DNA of 64,000 bases. Origin: Hoylesella buccalis ATCC 35310. Its GTDB lineage: Bacteria > Bacteroidota > Bacteroidia > Bacteroidales > Bacteroidaceae. Below, in pieces: positions 44,533-55,900 of the stretch (positions are counted from its first letter, which is position 1; every line of letters starts with the position of its first letter). The notes under the pieces are model-generated. The model did not search any database and was not told where the DNA came from. It saw only the letters and a list, made by a program, of their open reading frames with translations. The translations under genes were made by a program, and so were the position numbers. The stretch lies in NCBI RefSeq assembly GCF_000177075.1, contig NZ_ADEG01000062.1, positions 29,910 through 93,909 of the forward strand, written 5' to 3'.

Positions 44533-47022
44533 ATGAGTAAAAATAACAATCCATCTATTCAGATGATTGCCGATTTCGAAGGAGATATCTCAAATCTCTT
44601 TCATGTAGAAACAGAAGGCGACGTGCCTATCTTAGCAACACGCAACATGGTGATGTTCCCCGGCGTGCTCTGCCCCATTCTCATTGGTCGCGAAAACAGC
44701 CTGAAGCTGATTGAAAAAGCCAAGAAAGCCCCCAATACCATATTCGCCATATTCTGCCAAAGAGATGCAGACGTGGAAGAACCGCATCAGAAAGACTTGT
44801 ACGCTTACGGTGTATACGCCCGACTGGTGCGCGTGCTGGAAATGCCGGGACATGGACAGAACGTCACGGCCATCATTCAGGCGATGGGACGCTGTAAGTT
44901 GGAAAAGGTCACCAAGACCAAACCTTTCTTGCAGGGCTTGACGACCATTGCCCCGGAGGTATTGCCCGAACCGAACGATGAGGAATACCAGACGGCCGCA
45001 GAGGACTTTCGCAAGCAAACCATCGAGTACATCAAAGAGAACGATGATATCGCCGACGAGGCACAGTTTGCCTTGAACAACATCCAGAACAACATTCTGA
45101 GCATCAACTACATGTGCACCAACATGCCTTTCACCAACGAGGACAAGATGAGTATGTTGGAGGCCAACTCGATGAACGAGCGCATCATGATTTCGCTGAA
45201 AGTGCTGAACAAGGAAATGCAGCTGCTGGAACTAAAGAAACAAATTCGCACGAAAACGCGCGAGGACTTAGATGAACAGCAGCGCGAATACTTCCTGCAA
45301 CAGCAAATCAAGAACATCAAAGAGGAACTGGGCAACGGCGAGGGTTCGCCCGAACGCCGTGATTTGGAAGCGAAAGCCAAGAAAAAGAAATGGACGACCG
45401 AGGTGCGCGACACCTTTTACAAAGAGCTGGAGAAGCTGGAGATGTACAATCCACAAAGTCCGGAGTACAGCGTACAGCTGAATTACCTGCAAACCATGGT
45501 CAACCTACCCTGGGGAGAATACACGGCTGACAATCTCAACCTGAAGCGTGCGCAGCGCACTTTGGACCGTGACCACTATGGCATGGAAAAAGTGAAGGAG
45601 CGTATTTTAGAATACATGGCGGTGCTGCAATTGCGCGGTAACCTCAAGTCGCCCATCCTCTGTCTATACGGCCCGCCGGGCGTGGGCAAGACCAGTCTGG
45701 GCAAGAGCATCGCATCGGCCATGAAACGCAAGTATGTGCGCATCTCGTTAGGAGGCGTTCACGACGAGTCGGAGATACGCGGACACCGCCGAACATATAT
45801 CGGCGCGATGCCCGGCCGCATCATCAAGAGCTTGCAGAAGGCGGGTTCTTCCAACCCTGTGTTCATCCTTGATGAGATTGACAAGGTGACGCAGAACACC
45901 ATCAACGGCGACCCATCCTCGGCACTGCTCGAGGTTTTGGATCCCGAACAGAACAACGCCTTCCACGACAACTACCTGGACGTGGACTATGACCTGTCGC
46001 ACGTGATGTTCATCGCCACGGCCAACGACCTCAACACCATTCCCCGTCCCTTGTTGGACCGCATGGAGATTATCGAGGTGAGCGGCTACATCACGGAAGA
46101 AAAGATTGAAATCGCCAAGCGACATCTGGTGCCAAGGGAACTCGAGAACACCGGCCTGGACACCAACGAGCCCAAAATCAAGTTCAACAAAGCATCACTG
46201 GAGAAGATTATCGAGCAATATACCCGCGAAAGTGGCGTTCGACAGTTGGAGAAGCAAGTGAACAAGGCTCTGCGGAAGATGGCGTTCAACAAGGCCATGG
46301 ACGGTGAGTTGACCTACACGGACATTACGCCCGAGAAGTTAGAATCGCTGCTTGGCAAGCCGCCTTTCTATCGCGACATTTATCAGGGCAACGACTATGC
46401 CGGCGTGGTGACAGGCTTGGCATGGACTAGTGTGGGTGGCGAGATTCTCTTCATCGAAACCTCGCTGAGCAAAGGAAAGCCTGGCAAGCTCACTTTGACG
46501 GGCAACCTGGGCGACGTGATGAAAGAGTCGGCCGTGATTGCGCTTGAATATGTCAAGGCGCATGTAGACGCCCTGGGCATCGACTACCGACTGTTTGAAC
46601 AGTGGAACATACACATCCACGTGCCGGAAGGAGCCACGCCGAAGGACGGTCCGTCGGCTGGAATCACCATCGCCACATCCATCGCCTCGGCGCTCACACA
46701 GCGCAAGGTGCGCAAGAACACGGCCATGACGGGTGAAATCACCCTCCGTGGCAAGGTTCTGCCCGTGGGTGGCATCAAGGAGAAGATACTGGCGGCCAAG
46801 CGCGCAGGTATCACCGACATCGTGATGTGCAAGGAGAATAAGAAGGATATTGACGAGATTCCGGAGAAATACCTCAAAGGTGTAGAATTTCACTATGTGG
46901 AAAACGTGCAGCAGGTATGGGACTTTGCCCTGACCAACGAGCGCGTGGAGCATCCCGTGGACCTGACTATCCAGGAAGTTCCCGACAAGACCGCCAGCGA
47001 TCCGTACACCGTTCTGCTGTAA
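44533..47022 (+). CDS. lon: ATP-dependent protease Lon
   Basis: 829-residue hexameric cytosolic protease that removes damaged and regulatory proteins. The N-terminal LON substrate domain begins at '[20 protein letters not shown]'; a coiled coil follows ('[20 protein letters not shown]'). The AAA+ module has Walker A '[20 protein letters not shown]', Walker B '[12 protein letters not shown]' and sensor '[20 protein letters not shown]'. The protease domain has the catalytic Ser in '[14 protein letters not shown]' and Lys in '[17 protein letters not shown]'. Complete. The start is ATG 44533 on promoter grounds. First gene of a lon-tgt-lptG operon, with 12 bp to tgt. Confidence 0.97.
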   Translation: MSKNNNPSIQMIADFEGDISNLFHVETEGDVPILATRNMVMFPGVLCPILIGRENSLKLIEKAKKAPNTIFAIFCQRDADVEEPHQKDLYAYGVYARLVRVLEMPGHGQNVTAIIQAMGRCKLEKVTKTKPFLQGLTTIAPEVLPEPNDEEYQTAAEDFRKQTIEYIKENDDIADEAQFALNNIQNNILSINYMCTNMPFTNEDKMSMLEANSMNERIMISLKVLNKEMQLLELKKQIRTKTREDLDEQQREYFLQQQIKNIKEELGNGEGSPERRDLEAKAKKKKWTTEVRDTFYKELEKLEMYNPQSPEYSVQLNYLQTMVNLPWGEYTADNLNLKRAQRTLDRDHYGMEKVKERILEYMAVLQLRGNLKSPILCLYGPPGVGKTSLGKSIASAMKRKYVRISLGGVHDESEIRGHRRTYIGAMPGRIIKSLQKAGSSNPVFILDEIDKVTQNTINGDPSSALLEVLDPEQNNAFHDNYLDVDYDLSHVMFIATANDLNTIPRPLLDRMEIIEVSGYITEEKIEIAKRHLVPRELENTGLDTNEPKIKFNKASLEKIIEQYTRESGVRQLEKQVNKALRKMAFNKAMDGELTYTDITPEKLESLLGKPPFYRDIYQGNDYAGVVTGLAWTSVGGEILFIETSLSKGKPGKLTLTGNLGDVMKESAVIALEYVKAHVDALGIDYRLFEQWNIHIHVPEGATPKDGPSAGITIATSIASALTQRKVRKNTAMTGEITLRGKVLPVGGIKEKILAAKRAGITDIVMCKENKKDIDEIPEKYLKGVEFHYVENVQQVWDFALTNERVEHPVDLTIQEVPDKTASDPYTVLL

Positions 47023-47034
47023 AAAGAGGGCAAT

Positions 47035-48162
47035 ATGACATTTGAACTGCAACATACAGACCCTTCATCGGATGCACGGGCAGGCCTGATTACCACGGCG
47101 CACGGGCAGATTAAGACACCCATCTTCATGCCTGTGGGAACGGCAGGAACGGTAAAAGCCGTGCATTTCAGAGAACTGAAAGAGCAAATCAACGCGCAAA
47201 TCATTCTGGGCAACACATATCACCTGTACCTTCGACCGGGACTGGACATACTGAAGGCCGCAGGAGGACTGCACAAGTTCAATGGCTGGGATCGCCCCAT
47301 CCTGACCGACTCGGGAGGGTTTCAGGTGTTTTCGCTCACCGGCATTCGCAAACTGCGTGAGGAGGGTTGCGAATTTCGGTCGCACATTGATGGCTCAAAG
47401 CATTTCTTCTCGCCCGAAAGCGTGATGGACACCGAGCGCATCATCGGCGCCGACATCATGATGGCGTTTGATGAATGCCCACCTGGTGACTGTGACTACC
47501 AATACGCCAAGACAAGTTTGGCCATGACACACCGCTGGCTGGATCGTTGCATCAAGCGGTTCAACGAGACCCAACCGCTGTATGGTTACGACCAGTGCCT
47601 GTTTCCCATCGTGCAAGGAGCGGCGTACAAGGATCTCAGAGAGGAGTCGGCAAAATACATTGCAGACAAAGGAGCAGACGGCAACGCCATCGGTGGCCTG
47701 GCCGTAGGCGAACCCACGGAGGTGATGTACGAAATGATTGAGGTGGTGAACGCCATTCTGCCCAAAGACAAGCCACGCTACCTCATGGGCGTGGGCACGC
47801 CGCAGAACATCCTTGAAGGCATCGAGCGAGGCGTTGACATGTTCGACTGCGTGATGCCTACCCGCAACGGACGCAACGCCATGCTGTTTACCTACGAGGG
47901 CACCATGAACATGCGCAACAAGAAATGGGAAAACGATTTCACCCCCATTGACCCCAACGGATGCGACACCGACCAGCTTTGTACCAAGGCCTACCTGCAC
48001 CATTTGTTCAAGGCGAAGGAGTATTTGGCACTGCAGATAGCGTCCATTCATAATCTGGCCTTCTATCTTAGGTTGGTGACCGATGCGCGGCAGCACATCC
48101 AGCAAGGCGACTTCAGCACATGGAAGCGGGGCATCATCGAGCAGTTAGGACGAAGAATTTAA
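47035..48162 (+). CDS. tgt: Queuine tRNA-ribosyltransferase
   Basis: 375-residue tRNA-guanine transglycosylase that puts the queuosine precursor at G34 of tRNAs reading NAC/NAU codons. 'PIFMPVGTAGTVKAVHFREL' and 'ILGNTYHLYLRPGLDIL' open the TIM barrel; the nucleophilic and general-acid Asp are in 'LTDSGGFQVFSLTGIRK' and 'RGVDMFDCVMPTRNGRNAML'; 'DIMMAFDECPPGDCDY' is conserved. The usual zinc-binding Cys-x-Cys-x2-Cys is not intact in the C-terminal segment ('GCDTDQLCTKAYLHHLFK'), but a Cys pair and His remain. Middle gene of the lon-tgt-lptG run. Confidence 0.95.
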   Translation: MTFELQHTDPSSDARAGLITTAHGQIKTPIFMPVGTAGTVKAVHFRELKEQINAQIILGNTYHLYLRPGLDILKAAGGLHKFNGWDRPILTDSGGFQVFSLTGIRKLREEGCEFRSHIDGSKHFFSPESVMDTERIIGADIMMAFDECPPGDCDYQYAKTSLAMTHRWLDRCIKRFNETQPLYGYDQCLFPIVQGAAYKDLREESAKYIADKGADGNAIGGLAVGEPTEVMYEMIEVVNAILPKDKPRYLMGVGTPQNILEGIERGVDMFDCVMPTRNGRNAMLFTYEGTMNMRNKKWENDFTPIDPNGCDTDQLCTKAYLHHLFKAKEYLALQIASIHNLAFYLRLVTDARQHIQQGDFSTWKRGIIEQLGRRI

Positions 48163-48168
48163 GATGAG

Positions 48169-49401
48169 ATGAAGAGTTTCAAGACCCGCAGACGACACCG
48201 GCGATTGCTCAAGGCAGGCAGATGGATGAGACGGCACTTTGCATGGCTCACCCCATGGATGGCATGGCTGGGCAGAAAACTGAGTTTTTTGCGTATTCTG
48301 AACCCAAACAAGTACATCCGAAGGATAGACTGGTACATCATCAGGAAATTCATTGGAACGTACATCTACTCTATCGCACTGATCATTGCCATCGCCATTG
48401 TGTTCGACTTCAACGAGAACTTGTCAAAGTTTACTGAATACCATGCGCCGGCAAGAGCCATCATCTTTGACTATTATGCCAACTTCGTCCCGTATTACTC
48501 CAACCTGTTCAGTCCGCTGTTCGTGTTCATCGCGGTGATATTCTTCACCTCCAAGCTGGCCGGCAACTCAGAGATTATTGCCATGCTGGCGTCGGGCATC
48601 TCGTTCAAGCGGCTGATGCGGCCCTACATGCTCTCGTGCGTGCTCATCGCGTCACTGTCTTACTACCTCAGCGCCAGCGTCATCCCGCACGGTACCGTGA
48701 TACGGCATAACTTCGAGAGCCTGTACCGAAACAGCAGGAAACAAACGGCTGCCGACAATGTTCAGTTGCAAGTGGGCAAAGGGGTCATTGCCTACATTCA
48801 GCATTATGACAACAAGACCAAGCGCGGATATGGCTTCTCGTTGGACAAATTTGAGAACAAGAAGCTGGTAAGCCACATGACAGCGATGGAAATTCAGTAC
48901 GACACCATTGCCGACTCGAAGTATCACTGGAACGTTACTGGATGGAAAATCAGACAACTCAAGGGGCTTCGCGAACACATTACCAGTGGAGCCGACCTTG
49001 ACACCCTCATCCAGATGGAGCCAACAGACTTGGTGTACTCCAAGGGACAGCAAGAGACGTTCACCAGCGCGGAGCTGAAAGACTACATCTCCAAGCAGGT
49101 GGACCGCGGATCAAGCAACGTGGTGCAGTATCAAGTGGAGTACCACAAGCGCATCGCCTCATCGTTCGCGTCGTTCATCCTCACCATCATCGGTTTTTCA
49201 CTGTCGGCCAGGAAGCGAAAAGGAGGCATGGGACTGTACCTCGGTTTGGGGCTGGCGCTGAGCTCGTTGTACATCTTGCTGCAGACTGTGTCGGCCACCT
49301 TCGCCATCAATGCCAACGCACCACCCATCTTGGCTGCGTGGATACCGAACATCATCTTTGCCTTGGTGGCCTACTTCTGTTACCGCAATGCACCGAATTG
49401 A
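48169..49401 (+). CDS. lptG: LptF/LptG-family lipopolysaccharide export permease
   Basis: 410-residue inner-membrane permease of the LptB2FG complex, which extracts lipopolysaccharide and passes it to LptC/A. A basic N-terminal stretch ('KTRRRHRRLLKAGRWMRRHF') precedes 'IDWYIIRKFIGTYIYSIALI' (TM1). TM segments 2-3 are at about 100-150; a large periplasmic beta-jellyroll follows (about 165-300, 'GVIAYIQHYDNKTKRGYGFS'); then TM4-6 near the C-terminus ('GLYLGLGLALSSLYILLQTV'). Only one of the F/G pair is here. The N-terminal about 45 basic residues are longer than usual; a later start is possible but I see no better ATG. Six bp after tgt. Confidence 0.88.
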   Translation: MKSFKTRRRHRRLLKAGRWMRRHFAWLTPWMAWLGRKLSFLRILNPNKYIRRIDWYIIRKFIGTYIYSIALIIAIAIVFDFNENLSKFTEYHAPARAIIFDYYANFVPYYSNLFSPLFVFIAVIFFTSKLAGNSEIIAMLASGISFKRLMRPYMLSCVLIASLSYYLSASVIPHGTVIRHNFESLYRNSRKQTAADNVQLQVGKGVIAYIQHYDNKTKRGYGFSLDKFENKKLVSHMTAMEIQYDTIADSKYHWNVTGWKIRQLKGLREHITSGADLDTLIQMEPTDLVYSKGQQETFTSAELKDYISKQVDRGSSNVVQYQVEYHKRIASSFASFILTIIGFSLSARKRKGGMGLYLGLGLALSSLYILLQTVSATFAINANAPPILAAWIPNIIFALVAYFCYRNAPN

Positions 49402-49532
49402 TGAGGGTAAAAGTGAGTGATCGATAACACGACATGCGCCCTTGGCACGGCGAATCTACACAAAGAAATGAACCGTCTTGCATTCACCAAGAATCATGTG
49501 AATGACAAAGGACAAATTGAAAATCAGAAAAA

Positions 49533-51209
49533 ATGAAGTTTGAAGAATTAGAATTAAACAATAATGTATTAGACGCATTATACGACATGCGCTTTGACAC
49601 TTGCACACCCGTACAAGAAAAGTGTATACCCGAGATACTCAAAGGACGTGACGTGCTGGGTGTGGCACAGACCGGAACTGGAAAGACGGCAGCTTACCTG
49701 CTGCCCATCATGAGCAAGATAGACAGTGGCAACTACCCAGAAGATGCCATCAACTGCCTTATCATGTCACCAACGCGCGAACTAGCCCAGCAAATAGACC
49801 AGGCCATGCAGGGCTTTGGCTATTATCTGCAAGGCGTAAGCAGCGTGGCTGTGTATGGCGGAAACGATGGAAACCGGTACGACCAGGAGCTGAAAAGCCT
49901 CCGCATGGGTGCCGACGTGGTGATTGCAACGCCGGGTCGCTTCATCAGTCACATGAGTTTGGGCAACGTAGACCTGAGCAAAGTGAGTTTCTTCGTGTTG
50001 GATGAGGCCGACCGCATGCTGGACATGGGCTTTTCGGAAGACATCATGACCATTGCTAAGGGCTTGCCGAAAACATGCCAGACCATTATGTTCTCTGCAA
50101 CTATGCCTGACAAGATTAACGAGCTGGCAAGAACATTGCTTAAAAATCCCGTTGAGGTGAAACTGGCTGTGAGCAAACCTGCCGAGAAAATCAAACAGAC
50201 TGCCTATGTTTGTCATGAGACTCAGAAGCTGGGCATCATCAAGAAAATCTTCAAACAAGGTGACTTGAAGCGCGTCATCATCTTCTGTGGAGCCAAACAA
50301 AAGGTGAAACAAGTGAGCCAGGCACTGCAGCGCATGAAAATCAATTGTGGCGAGATGCACTCCGACCTGGACCAAGCTCAGCGCGACGAGGTGATGTTCC
50401 AATTCAAGAGTGGACAGATTGACGTGCTTGTAGCCACGGATATTTTGTCAAGAGGCATTGACATCGATGACATTGCCATGGTCATCAATTACGACGTGCC
50501 ACACGACGCTGAAGACTATGTACACCGCATTGGTCGTACAGCCCGTGCAGACCGTGATGGTGCAGCTATCACGCTGGTGAGCAAAGACGACATCTACTAC
50601 TTCCAGCAGATAGAAAAGTTCCTTGAAAAAGAGGTGGAAAAGGTTGAACTGCCTGAAGAACTGGGCGAGGCACCTGACTATACAGCCGATGGAAAGCCAC
50701 AGCGAAAACGCTCTTCTGCCAAATCAGTTCGCAGGAAAAACCGTGACCAAACGGCACACAAGCGCAAGCCGCGTCGGAATAAAAACGAGCAGCGCCCCAA
50801 GGAGGTGGATGCCAAAAGTGAGCAAACAAACGAAAAGCAAGCGCAAGAACGCAGTAAGACAGCGGATAAGCAGCCTGCAAAGAATCGCCAAAAGAGTAAC
50901 AAACGCAAGAACAATAGGCGTAAACAGCAAAACAACACTGACGGAGCTGGAACGCAACGTAACAAGCAACGCAATGACAAACGACAAGCGATTGACAACA
51001 AAACTGGAGACAAACAGGTGCAACCGCAAGCCAATACGAAGAACAAGCTTCGCAGAAAACCCAACAACAACCGTAAAACGCAACGCGAAGACCCACACAA
51101 TGGCAGGAGGAAGTTTGAGCCTGCAAAAACTGAGACCAAACCAGAGAGTGGCATTTCAGCCATCATCAAGAAACCACTAAAATGGCTCAAGTCACTCGGA
51201 AAGAAATAA
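49533..51209 (+). CDS. DEAD-box RNA helicase (RhlE-like)
   Basis: 558-residue ATP-dependent RNA helicase. Core motifs: Q motif 'CTPVQEKCIPEIL', I 'GVAQTGTGKTAAYLLPI', Ia 'PTRELAQQI', Ib 'VIATPGRF', II 'FVLDEADRMLDMGF', III 'MFSATMP', IV/V 'VATDILSRGIDIDDI', VI 'YVHRIGRTARADRDG'. After the core (about 380) comes a 170-residue basic, Gln/Asn/Lys/Arg-rich unstructured tail ending in a hydrophobic patch ('SGISAIIKKPLKWLKSLGKK'). Such tails bind RNA non-specifically. It could work in ribosome assembly or mRNA turnover, especially in the cold; the exact paralogue is not certain. Strong terminator follows. Confidence 0.93.
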   Translation: MKFEELELNNNVLDALYDMRFDTCTPVQEKCIPEILKGRDVLGVAQTGTGKTAAYLLPIMSKIDSGNYPEDAINCLIMSPTRELAQQIDQAMQGFGYYLQGVSSVAVYGGNDGNRYDQELKSLRMGADVVIATPGRFISHMSLGNVDLSKVSFFVLDEADRMLDMGFSEDIMTIAKGLPKTCQTIMFSATMPDKINELARTLLKNPVEVKLAVSKPAEKIKQTAYVCHETQKLGIIKKIFKQGDLKRVIIFCGAKQKVKQVSQALQRMKINCGEMHSDLDQAQRDEVMFQFKSGQIDVLVATDILSRGIDIDDIAMVINYDVPHDAEDYVHRIGRTARADRDGAAITLVSKDDIYYFQQIEKFLEKEVEKVELPEELGEAPDYTADGKPQRKRSSAKSVRRKNRDQTAHKRKPRRNKNEQRPKEVDAKSEQTNEKQAQERSKTADKQPAKNRQKSNKRKNNRRKQQNNTDGAGTQRNKQRNDKRQAIDNKTGDKQVQPQANTKNKLRRKPNNNRKTQREDPHNGRRKFEPAKTETKPESGISAIIKKPLKWLKSLGKK

Positions 51210-51281
51210 ACGAATGGATGACACCCAAGAGATTCCATCCCTCAAACCGTCTATTGTGACGATGAACAGAGGACGATGAAG

Positions 51282-51330
51282 ATGAGAGGAGAATGTATCA
51301 AGCTGACATTCTCCTCTCATTGTTTATCAT
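51282..51330 (+). terminator. Intrinsic terminator after the DEAD-box gene
   Basis: ATGAGAGGAGAATGT (51282-51296) pairs perfectly with ACATTCTCCTCTCAT (51306-51320), 9-base loop, then TGTTTATC. Confidence 0.8.
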
Positions 51331-51522
51331 CGTTGATGGAAAAGGATTTGTTAGCTACCTTGTATTCACCGCATATTCCGTGTTATCGGAAACGTTTTAT
51401 TCAACTTTCTCGGTTGGTCATCAAGTGAATGAGATAACAACCAGCCGTAGGTTTGCTACATGTAAAGTAATCAAACCGAATATGTTAAATATGTGGATTG
51501 AACGAAACTATTCACTTTATTA

Positions 51523-51554
51523 TTTGCTTTAAACACTTAATTTATTTATATTTG
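51523..51554 (+). promoter_or_regulatory. Promoter of the DUF4855/SusC/SusD locus
   Basis: TTTG (51523-51526), 20 bp, TATATTTG (51547-51554), full consensus. The leader from about 51560 to 51736 is extremely A/T-rich with no coding sequence. Confidence 0.7.
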
Positions 51555-51736
51555 CACAATAAAAATAATACTATTAATATACCAAGGAAAAATAAAAGAA
51601 TTTATTATATATTAAAACTATAATAACTATATATCTTAATAAGATAACATTAATATATAAATATTTTTATTATCTCAAACAACTATTACTAACGAATAAA
51701 CATTTAAAATTTAATCCTTAAATCAGATTGATAAGC

Positions 51737-52867
51737 ATGAGAACAAATATCCTGCTAAAAAACAAGAGATTTCTTTCGGTAGGTATCATTTTGCTACTTG
51801 CAAGTACACTCACATCTTGCGCGTCACCAGACCCTTCAAACGACAAGAATGACAGAAACATCAGTTTCAAAACCAAGCCATTTGAACGCGAAAAGAACGT
51901 ATTTCACCATGCTGTACCTCAACACACGGTTTTAATATATAGTGGTGGAGCTCATCGGCCTTTCCAATGGGATGCTGAACATTTTGATCCTTACCTGGCC
52001 GGCAAGGTTGATGGTAAAGAAAAGTGGCTGTTCGATGGGTTTTTATTTTTAGAAATATTGGACGGCCATGGGCGTGGATTTGCTTCCGGGTATCAGAAAA
52101 AAGCAGCGAGGAAAGAAGAATGGGAGAAGTTGTTGAGTGGCTATTTTAAGAAAGGTAATGCCATTGCGGCGTTGAACGAACAGACAAAGGCGGTCAAAGA
52201 ACGAATAGGAGAAAGCAAGGCAGGAAAACGGAAAATAGTATTGGTCATTCCAGAGCCCATCCCTAACCAAACTGATTGGGGTGAGATTAATGGCAAGAAA
52301 GTGGTCTTCACTGACCAAAACGATCGTTTGTCTGCGTGCAAGTGGTACATTGATCGCGCAGAGCAGTTGTTTAAGGATAGCCACTTAACCGAATTGGAAT
52401 TGGTTGGGTTTTATTGGTTGGCTGAGGAGGCTACCAATACACGCCACCTGGTGAATCAAGTATCTGAATACCTTGACAAGAAAGGATATGATTTTTATTG
52501 GATACCTTACTTTTATGCGGATGGGTATAATGAATGGCAACACCTGGGATTCAACGTACCCTATTATCAGCCAAACTATTTCTTCGACGAAAAACACCCT
52601 TACAGTAGGTTACAAGAAACTTGTGACAGGGCTGCCAAATACGGCATGAACCTTGAAGTGGAGTTTGATGACAGAGCGTTGGCTTCCCAAAAGAATTGGG
52701 GCTATCGTTTAAGAGACTATCTGGATGTATTTGAGAAAAATGGTGCGTTTAATTCCTTGAAAATCGCCTACTATCAAGGGAATGATACCTTTTACAAATT
52801 AGCGAAGTCGAATCATCCAGCAGACCAAACGCTATATAAACGACTGGTGAAACTCATTGCAAAGTAA
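51737..52867 (+). CDS. DUF4855-domain lipoprotein
   Basis: About 376-residue surface lipoprotein. 'LLLASTLTSCASPDPSN' is a lipobox (Cys near 28), so it is anchored and probably exported to the outer face with its SusC/D partners. The body matches DUF4855: 'YSGGAHRPFQWDAEHFDPYL', 'KIVLVIPEPIPNQTDWGEIN', 'LELVGFYWLAEEATNTRHLV', 'WIPYFYADGYNEWQHLGFNV', 'GMNLEVEFDDRAL'. The pattern of hydrophobic strands with charged loops resembles a TIM-barrel glycosidase, and DUF4855 is often near glycan genes, but no catalytic pair is proved. The ATG at 51737 ('MRTNILLKNK') fits better than 51728. First gene of the uptake locus; SusC follows 117 bp later. Confidence 0.78.
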   Translation: MRTNILLKNKRFLSVGIILLLASTLTSCASPDPSNDKNDRNISFKTKPFEREKNVFHHAVPQHTVLIYSGGAHRPFQWDAEHFDPYLAGKVDGKEKWLFDGFLFLEILDGHGRGFASGYQKKAARKEEWEKLLSGYFKKGNAIAALNEQTKAVKERIGESKAGKRKIVLVIPEPIPNQTDWGEINGKKVVFTDQNDRLSACKWYIDRAEQLFKDSHLTELELVGFYWLAEEATNTRHLVNQVSEYLDKKGYDFYWIPYFYADGYNEWQHLGFNVPYYQPNYFFDEKHPYSRLQETCDRAAKYGMNLEVEFDDRALASQKNWGYRLRDYLDVFEKNGAFNSLKIAYYQGNDTFYKLAKSNHPADQTLYKRLVKLIAK

Positions 52868-52984
52868 TCATCGATATCATGGCACAAGAGAATAGCATGT
52901 CTTGAGGAGAATCGAAAAAGAAAAGTGAAAATATCTTTGTACCTTATTTATATATTATATTAGATACACTTAAATTTATTATCT

Positions 52985-55900
52985 ATGGAAACAAAGCGAA
53001 CCTTCTTTTTGAAAAAAAGCGCCATGCACATGTTACGTGCACTGAGTTGCTTCTTGTTTCTGCTCTGTAGTATAGAAGCATCGGCCCAAACAACGGTCAG
53101 AGGTGTGGTAACCGACGCAAACGGCGAGTACCTCATCGGGGTCCAAGTACAGGAGAAAGGAGCGAAACAAGGTGTAAGTACAGATGCGAACGGAAAATTC
53201 AACATCGCTGTGTCCAATCGAAATGCCATACTGACATTTAGCTATGTGGGATACAAAAACCATTCGGTAGCTCTAAATGGCAAAACGAATGTTAACGTGA
53301 TGCTTGAAGAGGACGCGAAAGCATTGGACGAAGTAGTTGTTGTGGGCTATGGCTCCCAGAAGAAACAGCATGTGACGGGATCTGTTGCGCAATTGAATGC
53401 GGATGAGATCTTAAAGGCACCATCAGGTAATGTGTCAGGTATGCTTGTTGGCCGAATGCCAGGATTGGTTGCCCAACAGAAGTCAGGACAGCCTGGTGCC
53501 GATGGATCCAACTTGCTGATTCGTGGCGTAAGCACACTGGGCACTGCAGCACCAATGGTCATTGTAGACGATGTTCAGCGAAGCTTTAACAATCTTGACC
53601 CTAACGAAATTGAAAGTATTACCATCCTGAAAGATGCATCTTCCGCAGCTGTCTACGGTATGCAAGCAGCTGGCGGCGTAATTCTCGTGAAAACCAAACG
53701 TGGCTCCATGCAACGCCCTCGGATTACATATTCAGGAAAATTGCTATACAGCCAAAACACCAATTACCCTAAATTCCTGAATGGTCCAGACTTTATCAAA
53801 TGGTTTAACAAAGCACTTGAAATGGATGGCAAAGAACCTTTGTTCACAGAAGAGGTGTACAACAAGGTTTTGAATGGAGATCCGGAAGGCAAATACGCCA
53901 ACACGGATTGGTTCTCTGAATTAATGAAGAACGGTGCCACCACTACCCATCACAACATATCCGTGAATGGTGGCAACGAGACAGCCAAGTATTTTGTTTC
54001 ATTGGGCTACTTCGACCAAGGCGGTATCGTGGACAAGTTTTCCTTCAAGAGATATAACCTACGCTCTAATTTGGACATCTCATTAGGCATGGGATTCAAG
54101 TTAGGATTAGATTTAGGGGCTCGTCAAGAGCGGCGCAACTCAGGATACTTCTCTGTAACGAACCAGTCCTGGAACAACCCCATCAACTTGGCTCAACGTA
54201 TGATGCCTATCGTTCCTACGACCTACAAAGGCATGCCTACCGCAGCGAACATTAGCTCAAACGCCAAATTCAATCCTATCGCTTTCAATAACCAAACAGG
54301 ATACAACAATTCTGTCATGAACGCTCTTACGACGACGGCAACATTATCGTGGGACGTACCTTTTGTTAAAGGGTTGAATTTGAAGTTTAAAGCTTCTTAC
54401 GACAAAGATTACACGACATCTAAGTCTTGGGCTGAAATTGTTGAGTTGAACAGTTATGATCCATTCACAGAGAAATACAGTGTCATCATCTGTGATCACG
54501 GAATGAACAAAGACGATGTGGCACAATTGCGTAACACTTCTGCACAGGCAAGCCGACTGACGCTTCAACCCTCCATCAGTTACCACCGCACCTTTGATAA
54601 ACATGATATTTCTGGCTTGTTACTGTACGAGCAGTCATCTTATGAAACTGAATCATTCGGTGCCGGCGTACAAGGTTTTGACTTGACATCACTACATGAA
54701 TTAAGTCTGGGTAAAGATATCATGGGCAAAGAAAAGAAGAAGGCCATCAATGGTGGAAGTTATATCTTTAACCGGGCTGGATTTGTTGGCCGTGTTAACT
54801 ATGCATACGATGGCAAATACCTGCTTGAATTAGCTGCACGTTACGATGGATCTGTTCGCTTCCCAAAAGAAAACAGGTGGGGCTTCTTCCCAGCAGCATC
54901 GTTTGGATGGAGAATATCAGAGGAGTCATTCTTCGAACCGCTCAAGGGCGTTGTAGAAAACTTGAAGATCAGAGGCTCGGCAGGTGTGCTTGGTAATGAC
55001 CGTATCGGTGACTTTCAATATCTGAATCTCATGGTCCCAAATCCGCCTACGCTATACGTTGGCGATAGAGAGTACATCTCTATTTACTCGAAAGGTAACG
55101 TAAACCGAAACATTACATGGGAGAAGACCGGAACCTACAATATTGGTTTCGACCTGTTGTTGAACAAGGGAATTTTTGGAATGGAATTTGACTATTTCTA
55201 TAAACTTACAAATGACATCTTAATCTCCAGTGGTGGTATCTATCCTCCTTCATTGGGAGGCAACTTCCCCAGCATAATTAATGGTGGAAAAGTGAGCAAC
55301 AGAGGTTTTGAGCTTGTATTGACCCACCAAAACAGCATTGATCAATTCCACTATAACCTCAGAGGCAATGTGAGCTGGTCAAGAAACAAAGTCTTGCGAA
55401 TGAACGAAAGTCCAAATGTACCAGACTATCAAAGACGCACGGGAAGAAAAATGGGTGAGAAAATGGGATTTATCACCGAAGGCTTGTATCAAAATGAAGA
55501 GGATATCATCAACTCGCCTACACTGAGTCACTTAGGCAAAAGCCAAATCCGTCCTGGAGACATCCAATATAGGGACTTAAATCATGACGGTAAAATAGAT
55601 AGGCTTCAGGATTATACGTTCATTGGCAACAGTAATCTCCCTGAACTGTTTTACGGCTTGAGCATTGGAGCGTCGTGGAAAGGTTTCGACTTCTCTATGC
55701 TGTTCCAAGGGGCAGCCATTACTGATGTATTCTTAAGCGGAGCATATGGAAATGGAGCCACTGATGCTACCATTTTCACCAGACCATTCCATGGATTAGG
55801 CAACTCACCCTATTTCTTGATTGAAAATAGTTGGACGCCAGAAAATCGTAATGCCGAATTTACCCGTTTGTCTACCAATGCTGCCGAAATGGGCAACTGC

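Noticed and set aside
51293..51532. 79-codon frame downstream of the DEAD-box gene
   Set aside because: It begins inside a terminator hairpin and runs over the promoter of the uptake locus; the translation looks random.
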